NCBI GenBank assembly: GCA_914767715.1
Contig: OU612065.1
Span: 27,714,001 to 27,778,000, forward strand
From: Membranipora membranacea
Lineage: Eukaryota > Bryozoa > Gymnolaemata > Cheilostomatida > Membraniporidae
Length of the DNA stretch: 64,000 nt
Direction of reading: 5' to 3'
A model generated the notes under the pieces. It was not told where the DNA came from and ran no database searches. It worked only from the letters and a program-made list of their open reading frames with translations. Each line of letters begins with the position of its first letter. Within the stretch, counting starts at the first letter, position 1. The position numbers and the translations under genes were made by a program. This document shows, one piece after another, positions 45,901 through 56,900 of the stretch.

Positions 45901-47138
45901 CAAATTTGATCTCATGGCTCATGAAATATATGCAATCATCTGGACAGATGGCAAGTTAAGTTACATGGGTATGGAAACAGTTCTTCAGCATGATGCCTGT
46001 ACCCCAACAATTGCAGTAGAACCTTGGTGTTAGTGTTTTTTTATGATCAAATCCTGTCTGGTACGTAATTCTAGATGGTACTGGATTACTCATGACAGAA
46101 ACTAAAGCCTTGGATAGCAATGGTGAAGCATTAGAGCAGGTCTCATCTAACCAAGATGAAAAGAGCCCTGATAAGACCAGGGGGGCAACAGGTGAGTTTA
46201 GCAGATACTACTCCTCATCATGTGACTATTGCTAAATACTTTCATATGACATCCTATTATCAGTTCCATTAGAGTATAGGTAAACATCGAATAGTTAACT
46301 ACATTCAATTATAATGTTTATTTTTGCATATACTTACTAGTGAGCAGGTTCATTTCCAAGAAGGTGATCATCCATTCCGAGTATTTGGTGCACCCAAGAT
46401 ATCCTCGCAGTTTGGGTTATAGAGTGAGGAAATAATATTATGACTGTATGAACCATATCAACTGTATTTTATTATGTTCATAATATGACCCATAGCGTGG
46501 GGGATTGTGAGTTTTTTGGGTCGAAAGCGGAAAAATGATTTAGTGAAAATAATATTGTTGAATCAGCTGAATGGGACAGTGATAGCGATGAGAGGGAATT
46601 CGACGGTGTTGGTCAGTTCTATGCTGGCGCCGGAAAGGATGTGACATCGTAAGAGAATCAGTTCTTGATGTACCTTCAGTCCTGCATGCCTTCCAATCTT
46701 TAATCAAGCGTTCATTGTTCACCTATTATCACTGCATCATGTACATGCACTGTATAATAATAGTTAATGTTATCGTGGAGAAATAATATGTAGCTGTCTG
46801 ACCTATGTCACACTCTTGAATTTCAAAGTTTTTTTGAGACATTGTATTGTATAATTAAGTTAACCAAATTATGTTTTGGTACAGAATATCACTTGACAAA
46901 TGTGACCGCTCATCAATCTGTTTCCTATATTATTTGAATTCATGTAGTGGTCAATCTGTGATTAGAGTAGTGTTCAATTTTTTTATTGAGATAATCAAGG
47001 TTTATACCCCAGTGCAAGTTTGGGCCACTCATCGGCGTCATATCGTATAAAAAAATAAATCTACCATTAAATGTTGTATTGTGTACGGGTTGAGAAAAAC
47101 AACTCCATTCATTTTGTAGGAGCAGCGAAGAAGACTAA
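39937..47138 (+). CDS. FAM216-family protein with charged, Ser-rich C-terminal half (13 exons)
   Basis: Exons: 39937-40052, 41829-41937, 42284-42333, 42631-42674, 43030-43141, 43387-43545, 43725-43873, 44455-44782, 44965-45225, 45645-45715, 46075-46191, 46567-46648, 47120-47138; all phases agree, giving 538 residues. The molecular function of the family is not known. The core in exons 7-8 reads LLHPDMT, KKYMNHIARTYD, YIQLIYREQQ and GFFSPEEYRKYISY, which lines up with the remembered human FAM216A/B segment (LKHPDLT, EKRYL, IAKIYN). N-terminal exons are disordered and Pro/Ser-rich. Exons 8-9 are Lys/Arg-rich and contain a run of 13 serines (45130-45168). The tail is acidic (EWDSDSDERE, SSSEED stop). 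The acceptors of exon 2 (41828) and exon 12 (46566) are weak and were chosen because they restore phase. Family call is good for the core; the ends are less sure. Confidence 0.78.
40053..41828 (+). other. First intron of the FAM216-like gene
   Basis: This 1.8-kb intron contains a 33-bp palindrome at 41031-41063 and otherwise nothing I can identify. Open frames on both strands here look like chance. Confidence 0.6.
41031..41063. repeat. Palindromic repeat copy a (ATCACAGA...TCTGTGAT)
   Basis: ATCACAGA and TCTGTGAT flank an inner palindrome TAAGGATATCCTTA. The right half ATATCCTTACTCTGTGAT recurs exactly near 63882-63899 with a diverged left half. It appears to be a dispersed short palindrome. 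Confidence 0.65.
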
Positions 47139-48149
47139 AACTAAGGTCTAGTATAGCGATATGGAGACGTAGAGAGAGGAGCGAGTGAGAACGATACCAC
47201 AAAGAAAACTCACAGAGCTACTTGAAACAAAGCCATCGATGACGTAGCATTTTAAAGACCAAAATCACTTTAATCTTAAACAACGCATGTATAATATGTT
47301 CAGAGCGTCAGATCGCAGGCATCTAACATACAACTATAGATTCAAGAAAAGTGATGTTAGTAGCCTACAAATTAAGATATCTTTTTTTTTGCTTCTTCAA
47401 TAGAAGCAATGATGTAGATCGTTTTGATATAATTATTCTCATTTTTTATATTAGTATTTTGATATTTCACAAAATTGCTCACCATCATATTCTATATTTT
47501 TTCTAACTTTATTATTGTACCCAGTAACCGATAATGAATATAGTAAAATACAATGTAGCTTCCAAGGACATAAAAACTTAATGACAACAAGAAACATGAA
47601 CTTTGGTAAATAATATGTAGGACTAGTGCAGTAGTTGCATATGCTGTGGAGGACAGACTCAGTGAATTAGATCTTTGGACAGTAATGACTTGAGAGTAAT
47701 TTGAAAACTAAGTAAGAAGCAGCATTGAAGTTCAAAGAAAACAATGTACATATCATAATTGTATGCATATGTAATAAATAGAATATAATCCAAAAGAATT
47801 TTTTTTATCATTCCTACAAACATCTTGTATACCAACTAAACGTATCTGTAGGGAGGTTCTTAGCTATGCACTAGCAGATTAATTGGAAACACTTTTTACA
47901 GTGTTTTTATCACTATAAAATTGAGCGATGCTAATTGAGGGTTACATAAGTTATCATTAGTTAGGCCAGGCATGGGTGGGGGGTTAAAATTAGCCTGGTC
48001 ATATTCGTCTCAGATCATTCATGATAGGCGATGCAGAGAAGAGCCAAAACATTAGTCTAGTCTAATTTATCAAGCATTAAACTAATTAGTAAAATACAAG
48101 AAATTGGATCAACTGGGTCACTGATCAATCTGGTCACCTTGAAATATAG
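47139..48149. other. Convergent 3' ends of the FAM216-like gene and TMEM38
   Basis: The two genes end facing each other across 1.0 kb. A plus-strand AATAAA lies at 47773-47778, and a minus-strand AATAAA is read from 47513 to 47508. If both are used, the two 3' UTRs overlap by roughly 300 bp. Nothing else is recognisable. Confidence 0.5.
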
Positions 48150-51100
48150 TTAATTCTTTTTCAATTTATGTGTTTCTCCATTTGCAGCCACTGCATTGTT
48201 ATTCTGCTGATCTTTCATAACTCGCTGTAATGCATCCCACATCCCTCCGAATACGATTGAGCAGAATAGATTCTCAAAGGGAACGAAAGGATCGCTCATG
48301 AGCCCCCACACCATACATAGTCTGAAGTACATGAGCACTATTATCACAGAAGTGAAGAGAATGTTGTGGTCAACTTTGATAACTCCAGACGCCTCCAGCA
48401 CAAATATCGTTGATAGAACAGTACTAGCCTTGAATACACTATAAGTAGAAAAATTGAAAGAATTAGGATGAAGCTCTCAGATTTCTTAGCAGAGCAAAGC
48501 GCATAACATAGACACCACCCCCTACAAATGTTACTGATTTGGCAGCTGTCTTCTCAGACAGTATAGATAAATTGGGGTATATGAGTGGACAGCTCCTTGT
48601 ATGACCAGACCTTCCCAACAAACCGGTAAGCTAAGCCTCTAATCTTACATTGCATAATTATGCTGTTAACCTTATTTGGTTGAGCGATGTGACATATTCA
48701 TAACATGGAAGGTGGTGAAGTCTACCTGAGAGCGAGGATTAACAGAGTTAAATCTCACAATTCCCTGTTGGGTCAGAGTATCTAACATGCAGAACAGGTC
48801 TGAAGGATCATATGCAGCACATTAATTAAGCGAGGCGCTCTAGGGGATTTATGCAGGATTTATGATTCAGGCAGGAACAGAAAAGTACTGGGCATTGTAT
48901 TTCTATTTAGCATCAACCGCTTCACCTGGCGTAATAGAGCTGAGCCAGAAAGATTACAAGAATGGCAACCAGAGCTCATTTATCGGACTGAGTCTTTTGT
49001 TGGAGACAGCCAGGTAAGGAGATAATGCCTTGCATAAGATGAAACATCCGTTACGATAATGGTCTTCTACCAGCTTATATTAGCAAAGCAGAATTGACTT
49101 CATTCAGTAATGAACAGATCAGGAATCAAGCACCAAATCAATGTGGGAAAGACAGATAATGAAGAAAGAATAGAATTACCATGAGGGTTGTAGAAACCTG
49201 GCAGGGGAAATAAACACTGTTAGCAGAAACAACTATTATACAGATCATTATCAATGCTTGTGTCTCAATTGAATGTTATTGTGGTAAAAATAATGCATCA
49301 ATACAATATCACCTCCTGATACCACCTGGTCAACTGTGAGCAAGGGACCAGTTGAGAGGGTCCCATTGTGTATCCCTCTTTGATTGAGTGAAAAAACGTA
49401 TCTAAATGAATTTCCTATTTCAACAGGGTGAATGTTGTCATAAGTCAGTCTTTTTAGTCTCTTGACATTTGTGAAATATTATATCGATTTCCATTAAATT
49501 GATAAAAGTCAAAAGCTTTGATTTTAAAGAGCGTTAGTTCTTTTCCATCAACAATACAATTAGTATAAGTAATCATACACAAAATCCCATTTGAACACAC
49601 AATTACTAAATTCTAAAATAAAACACTAGAGAGAAGATTCAGGACCCCACTCTAACATCCGTAATTTTAAAAAACTTTATCCTAGTAACAATATTTACAG
49701 CAGAAAACTCATCCTCCTTTTACAGAGGCCTGTGATTTCATGATGGTAGCAGACAGCAAAATTCAATAATTACAGAGATAATATTTGTCTCAATCAATGA
49801 ATGGACTTGCATCACTGAAATCTTGTCATGCTAAGATAGTGAGTACTCTTCTTCTGAAGGCCAGCAGTCACAATCTAGCCATGATCATCAAACATCTGAG
49901 TAAATATATAATACCGAACGCTGGTATAGTTCTCATAGGTGGATGTGTATACAAATCATTCAATGGACAAGTAGGCCTATACCTAATAGTGTTGGGAGGG
50001 ATGGACCAAAATCATACTCACACATTTGGAGCTACAAACTGGTGACTATTCGGTTTGAGGATTCCGGCCATCAGTCGTGCGAAGAACATGACAATCTCAG
50101 CACCAGCACCTACAAACCATACCAGAGATATGAAAGGCCATAGACCTACCAGAACAATGATGTACTGACCAATGTATATCACTACGTACAATAAAAAGGA
50201 GGTATCGCTGTTACTCCTTGGTATCAGGTAGAAAACATGGTGAAAATCCACCATTGAATAAGTTTTGCTTGCATTTCCAATCAGTGAAGTGAAAATTAAT
50301 GATGGCAATAAAGGAAACAGGTCATAAGGTCAAATATTAGGCTGCATAGTATGGCCTAATTATTATTGTCAGTTATATCCAGTGTGGGTTTATGGCTCTC
50401 TGTCTTCAATGACCTTCATTGACCTCCATATGCCACATGTTAGCTCACATTCAATTAAACCCATCAGCTACTATCTTAAGTGAGCTTCATCAAGAATAGT
50501 TCCCTTCGAACAACCAAACCAAGGATTTAATTAACCAAATCAATAAAATGTTTTAGACACTACAGGCTAGTTGTGGAAGGCAGCAGAGATTTGACAGGTT
50601 TTTGCTACAGTGAGGAATTTCGGACTCACAGTATTCCTGTCACTAAATACAGTGTTTACATTCCTTTTCAATAGTTATCCATAAACTCCTACTAAGCTAT
50701 CATATGCTTTTCTTGTCCTCTGGAATCAAATTGTTTGACCACAGAGTATAATCCAAAGAATTTTTCTGCAATACTGTAGTCTATCATTACATCTAACCGA
50801 TTTAGACATTATCTCATCGTGGGACAATATTCAACCATATTATTAACATTATAATGACGCTCAGTGGCATGTGATAGTCTGATCTGATAGAGGCTGCTAA
50901 CTAATAGAATGAGTCTCGATGCTGTTATACATGTTACAACCAAGTTTCAACCAGCTTGCAGATAAATACAACTCAAAAATGTTCGTACAGTGTGAGCTAC
51001 TTCTGAACCAACAAGACACATTATACCAAATCTATTGGCTGCAGCTGAATCACTGTACACAGTGGTAAGGCTTAGATCGCAGGTTAAGGTAAACAACAAC

Positions 51101-53522
51101 AATATCTGACCTTTGAGAAACCCGTAGACAAAATGAGCAAGATAGTGGGTAGGGAATTCTCTTGTAGCCTGCATGACTCCACCGTATACACCATATACTC
51201 TCTGTATCTCCTTCATACCAATAACAAGGGTCATGCCAGGTCTGCTCGTCAGCATTGTAAATACTCCCGGTACAAAGTTAATTATATACCTGCAACAAGA
51301 TTCTTATTGTAGTTTTATCATTTCTCAGATAAGCAAATCTAAAGCTAAAATAGCTCAAAAGAAAAAATGAATATGATAGACTAGTCGAAAATCAGCAGTC
51401 ATGAACATGCGAGAGACAAAGCTCGGTCTACTTCCAGTTCCATACTGGAGGATTGGAGACTCATTAATTCAGTTTGAGAAATCATAAACCTTTGAAATGA
51501 TTAACACACTTACCACACCACAGATGCTACCGCAATCTTCTCTGGCTTAAGTAATAATGTGGCAAATGGTTTACCGAAAAAGAAGCAGTCAATGATACCA
51601 CCGGCAAAACAAAGCATCATTGTAGCTAGCCATGCTGCAAGTGGGTGCCGTCTCTCAAACGAAAAATTCACTGCAAGAAAAATCAAAGAGGCATCATTTT
51701 ACATTAGTTAAACTTTCTGAAATCACATTTCCTACCGTAATCCAACACAATAACCATTCCGTTTGTTTATGGAAACTCATATCAAATCAAGCATATATAG
51801 ACCACCAGGGACATTGATAAAAATAATGAGTTGACTTCACAAATTGCATGCGAGTCACAACTAGCATAGCCATTGGATGGTTGCAAATCTTACATCTCAT
51901 ATTCAGGGCCTTTCATTGTGAGGGTCTGATTTGATGGATATTTGAGAGAGTATTTGGCCTGAACCAACATATAAAACTGTATCTGGATCTGGAACCCATG
52001 GGTTATCCAATCTTTTGGTTTTCTTTCTAAAGCTGCTCAGTTCCATACTGACTTGATACACCGAATGGATTTCAATCGCTTACAGCCCTGTCCCAATAAA
52101 AATGCTTCATTGACCTTCTACACAACATTTATTCTTGTACGCGCACATCTTCTAATATGAAACATCTCTCACATGCCATCACCACCTTAATACTGACAAC
52201 AAACTTTCAATAAAACGGCTCTCCTTGACAATAATATTTTTAACAAATTCACTTCATTGATTTACTATTGTATTTGCTGTGCATGACCTTATACATCCTC
52301 ATAACTTGATTGGCGAATAAAATTCTTATTGATGTCATATGACATCGTGACCCTTTTAAGCTGTTTCCGATCCCCTGAATTATTGGCAACTGGGTTGATT
52401 CATATGAATGGCAATGGAGTTTGCCCTTGTTATGCACATCATTAAATTTTGTCAACTTCCCCACCTTGCTCTGATTTTGTCAATCTGAATGGGTTGATAA
52501 AATATTTTTTTGCCCTATGCCTAGATTCTACGTTTTGATGAGTTATATATTTTAAGAGTGCACAAATGAAAGCACCACACAGCCAATGCATCCCTCTACT
52601 ACATGATCTGGGTGATGTAGATGAGGGTCAACGTCTGTCTTATCTTGAAACTTAGGTAAGGTAAATATTATGACAAACAAACAAATAAACTAAATTCTAT
52701 TGGACCGACAGCAGTGAGTGAATCTTTCTTTTTACAACTAGAATGAGAGAACAGCCGGTACAATGGACTTCTCTCATGTTGGTCAGTCCATTTAATCCAA
52801 TCGCCTATGAGATACTCCCAAACATGGCTTTCTACATTGATAATGACAGAGTAATTATTATAAATACAGAATGTTATTCTTAACTTTATTTATTCCATGT
52901 GTATTTATCTCCTCTAGCCAGAAAAATAGCACCCTATTTAATTTAAAACTTTGAAAAGGTGGGGTGCAAACATTGGCATTGATCTGGGATCTGGCGCGTT
53001 CTGGGCTGTCGCTGACACATAGTCGCTTCTCGGCCTCTTGGCTAAGATCAAAGTGGCATGGCAAATGGCTGATTAGAGCCTGTTTCAGTTTCTGGCAGCT
53101 TGCTAAGTTCTGGCAAAGGCTAAGTTGAACCACCCTGTCATCAATGAACTAGTGGTAGTTCATTGCTGTCATTGCATTGCATTCAATTACGTATCACTTC
53201 ACAGCCTATTAATTATTTTGTGACAAGAATCGCATTAGTTCTCAAAGGTTAGTGTGTCTGCTCTGACTGTCAGTTGATTGATTGGTTGGGTGGAGAAGTG
53301 AGTGAGTGAGCCAGTACCAAGGATATTACTATTACTCCTTGCCAGTACCAATGTCATAAAAGTGCCATGTGACAAACAACAAGGTTGGTTGTATTCAATT
53401 CACTCACCTGAATTCAATAGATCTTTTCGCATGTTCAAACTCATGAGAACAAAATGCACAGTCTCAAAGACAGGTGACATTTTTAGCCTTGTGAAGGCTT
53501 CACATATTGAGTAAAAATCCAT
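48150..53522 (-). CDS. TMEM38: TRIC trimeric intracellular cation channel (TMEM38 family), complete
   Basis: TRIC channels carry potassium across the ER/SR membrane to balance calcium release. Exons in transcript order: 53522-53408, 51670-51514, 51289-51111, 50109-50022, 48438-48150. All phases agree, giving 275 residues, close to the usual 280-300. The start MDFYSICEAF fits TRIC N-termini. Landmarks follow in order: SPVFETVHFVLMS (first membrane segment), ERRHPLAAWLATMMLCFAGG, ASVVWYIINFVPG, GMKEIQRVYGVYGGV, FLKGAGAEIVMFFARLMAGI and SDPFVPFENLF near the end. The tail is hydrophilic and lysine-rich (THKLKKN). The KE-R-K-type segment (here MKEIQR) and the GAG turn, both conserved in the family, are kept. 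It shares a short upstream region with EFCAB7 in divergent orientation. I cannot decide between the A and B vertebrate paralogues. Confidence 0.93.
48439..50021 (-). other. TMEM38 intron 4
   Basis: A 1.6-kb intron between the last two TMEM38 exons. I see no repeat or gene in it; the plus-strand open frame over 49785-50045 overlaps the real minus-strand exon 4 edge and has no homology. Confidence 0.6.
51671..53407 (-). other. TMEM38 intron 1
   Basis: This 1.7-kb intron contains a fragment matching the 5' end of U2 snRNA (53022-53052) and a short repeat at 53311-53352 that recurs near 61940. The rest shows nothing I can identify. Confidence 0.6.
53022..53055 (+). pseudogene. U2 snRNA 5'-end fragment
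   Basis: TCGCTTCTCGGCC, then a two-base-different spacer, then TTGGCTAAGATCAA reproduce the first 30 or so bases of U2 snRNA as I remember it, with one substitution (CTC for TTT region) and one inserted base. The branch-point-pairing region that should follow (GTAGTA) is replaced by unrelated sequence. It is therefore a truncated copy, either a processed pseudogene or the head of a U2-derived SINE. Confidence 0.75.
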
Positions 53523-53924
53523 TACTCGCGCTATGGTGGTCAGCCTAAATGGTGAATGCCGGTCTGAGCACTCTACTCTACAGTCAAGGGAATTTTCCTT
53601 TCGCTACCAACTAGTCGCCACGCCCACATTCACTAGCGTTCCCAGTTTTGGCTCATTTTACTTTGAGAGCTCTTATACAATTGGGTAAGATTTTAGTATA
53701 AGACTATTGAAATGCAAATGTGATGTCTTGTTGTCACCGCCTAGAACTTGGGGCTATCAGAACCAAAGAATGATATTGCCTGGTCACATTAGATTAGCTT
53801 CTGGCAACCAAAAATAACTTCTAAAAGGCTTTGAATTCCACACTAACACTAAATACATCCAGCTTGTATCTTAACATAGTTCCTTATGTCTTAGTCCATC
53901 TTTAGGTCTTGCATAACATTCAGC
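53523..53924. promoter_or_regulatory. Shared divergent promoter region of TMEM38 and EFCAB7
   Basis: Only 402 bp separate the two start codons, which point away from each other. The interval contains a CCACGCCCAC GC/KLF-like box near 53617, a GGGAATTTTCC kappaB-like word near 53589 and a TGGCAACC half-site near 53804 that resembles half of an RFX X-box. No TATA box stands out. These motif matches are short and by eye. Confidence 0.5.
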
Positions 53925-56900
53925 ATGTCATCTAGGCATTTGAATGGTGGATTAGCTAGACCTAGCTCTGCTTCTAGAACAGGTGAAAGGAGAGGTAACA
54001 ACAATGGGCATAGTAACCAAAATAATTATAATGAGTCGAGGAGTAACAAGTCAAAAAATGCATATTCTAAAGATTCAGAAGATGCAGATGATGCCGTGAC
54101 CAGTGACAATCTCCTCATAGAGTGTAAGGCTGCATTTATTGCGGTTGTGAAAGGATCAACATTAAGACCTCTCAACTCAAGAGCAGAGCTTCTACTTGGT
54201 AAGTGTTGCTGCTGGGAAACCATGTATTACTTCCCCACAGTAGACTACATATAACCTATGCATTTGTATATTATACTGCTTATTGGCAGTAATGAACTCC
54301 CTCTCATTGTGTTCGTTCATTGTGTGTGCAGCACGTCCCAATATCTTTGCCAAGCACACTACATTTGTTAGGGCTGTCTCTCCAAGTCAACTGAAATACA
54401 CAATAATAAGAAAGAGCGAATACTCATGTTTCACTTCACTTCATCATACTTGGTAGTAGTTGGGTTGTATTAATGGGTTCTCAAGTGTTAGGAAAAATGC
54501 GTGGTGAGTATGCAAGGGTAAATGGAGTCTGGGATAAATCAGCACATGGATTTGTAGTCAATTAATTGGCTCCATTACAAAATTAACCCAGTTCTGAAAA
54601 GTACAAAACACATTGAATTCCATATCTGATAAAGCATCATTAGCTTTCTTTTGCCAAATAAATAATGGGCTTGCAAAAAATAGCCAGTTCCTAGTAGCAT
54701 TTGGGAAAGGCCAATATCATCAACATTGGAGGCATTATATTACTGTTTGCGATTTTGTAAACAAGACAATTTCCCAGGCTATATTATTCATGCTAGTAGG
54801 GACAGCTAATCAAATTCATGTGAGATGAGTCCCTGTGTTGAGTGTCTTAACTGTATCATGTTTTGATACTATTTCCGTTCCACGAATCAGTGACAAAACT
54901 TTAGTTCCATCAAGGAGTTAACTCCTTGGATCCATAAAAATCAACTGTTTAGGCCATATCATGATCCGGGTCTGAGAATTAGGAATTAGGACTGCATATA
55001 GCATCACAAGACTGCTCTATAACATCACATGACTGTCTTACGGCGTCTCAAGACTGTCTCACACTCATTACACGTCTTATGAGTATTCACGCACTCCTCG
55101 CCAGCGACTGGTCAAAGTGTCATTTCAGAACTGATAATTAAATATCTAATATCTGATCTGATTGGCTGGAAAAGCCACCTCCCACCAACAAGCCAACCAG
55201 AGCCAACACATTAGCTGGTGACAAAATATATGCACATATAATCAAATTATCTAGCAGAAACGTTTAAGGGGAAGTTAGACCGACTAAAACTCTTATGTTC
55301 ATGTACTTTCAGCGCTTCAGAACACTGGAAGGAACCCAACTCAAAGGAATCTCTCTAAGTACTGGACTAAATCTACAGGTGATTCTACATAGGCCTAAGA
55401 GTACTAATAAGGACTTTCACCAATGTTTTGGCTCTGATTGGTTGGTTCAGTCCTAACAGCTATCTCCTATGGATATTATATCAATACAAAAATATTGGCT
55501 AGAAAAGAGTTTATAGAATAAAAAGTATGCCTTTGTGAGACACCAAAGGTTATTGACATCACTTGGTTTTTTCAGAGGATTTATCATTTGATGAATTTTG
55601 CAAGATATGCAAGAAGGAGGCAATCACCACAGAAGATGATCTCATGAAAGCTTTCAAAAAGATTGACATTAATGGAGACGGATATTTATCTCATTCAGAA
55701 CTTAAGAAAGTCATGACCACAGTAAGTTATGGGCTAACGGTCCATCTATGGTTATGTTAGTATCCAAGCACAGTCAAAGCAATGTTCACATGATCTGGCA
55801 ACTTGAATTGTTTGTTTGTTTCAAGCATTTTTGACAGTGTTACACATATGACCTTGTAAGTTGTGTACAATGTGCAGTCTTTTGCTTTTTCTGTAGAAAG
55901 GAGAAAAGATGAGTGATGAAGAAGTGTCCAAGTTGATAGACGAGGTAGATGAAAACCGGGACGGAAAACTTGATTACAAAGAGGTAGTGTTACTATGAAT
56001 GTCTTATGTCGGCTCAAGCTGAAGCTGCCCATATTTACTTGCTGCTGCTTTGAGATAAACATGTCTTATATCATTGCATATTCATCAGTCTAATGATTTT
56101 GTCACCTTTGACTTATTGTCACAAGAATTGATTTTTCCCTGTACAATAATAGATGTTTGACGCCTCTCATATCACACTGTAAGGTTATATCCTCAATAAC
56201 TCAAATGTACAGATCTCACTACATGAACTGATGTTCTTGAAATCAATTGTAGATCAACAAGGTAAAGTCGATGAGGTCACGGGATATTGGTTTATTTCAG
56301 CATGTTCTATGCATCAGTTCTGTCCAACCTGTCACATACCGATAGATTTAATCAACCGTGTTCCATTTGCCTGCTTTCAGACTTACCAGTAAAGAGTATT
56401 CACACATAAAGGATTAATTTTATCCAACTAGAACCCACACTTACATTCAGCTGTATTGATTGTTTATTTAATTTTGTTGGTAAACAAATAATTGATTATA
56501 CCATTTCTTATTGCTTTTAGTTTTGTGACATGGTACTGAACACATCTAAGCAATGTAAGGAAACAGCTCTGAGACGATATGAGAAGAGCGAGAAAAGGAA
56601 CAAGTCAAGTGGTAAATCAGAGAGGAGCTTATCGCAGGAACCTCAGTCTAAAGACACTCGAGGTGGTGAGTATCAGCTGCCTTGCTACGCTAGGATAGAT
56701 ACTAGTGCTAGGATAGATACCAGTGCTAGGATAGATACTAGTGCTAGGATAGATACTAGTGCTAGGATAGATACTAGTGCTAGGATAGATACTAGTGCTA
56801 GGATAGATACTAGTGCTAGGATAGATACTAGTGCTAGGATAGATACTAGTGCTAGGATAGATACTAGTGCCTACCTGTAGAAATAAAGATCTGAAAAGTA

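Noticed and set aside
46332-46430. Possible extra exon of the FAM216-like gene (reading VSRFISKKVIIHSEY).
   Set aside because: Its ends cannot satisfy the phase of the following exon, whereas joining 46191 directly to 46567 does; kept only as a remote alternative.
50947-51110. Continuation of TMEM38 exon 3 past the donor at 51110.
   Set aside because: TRIC homology (FLKG then AGAEIV) resumes precisely in exon 4 after splicing; the read-through is intron.
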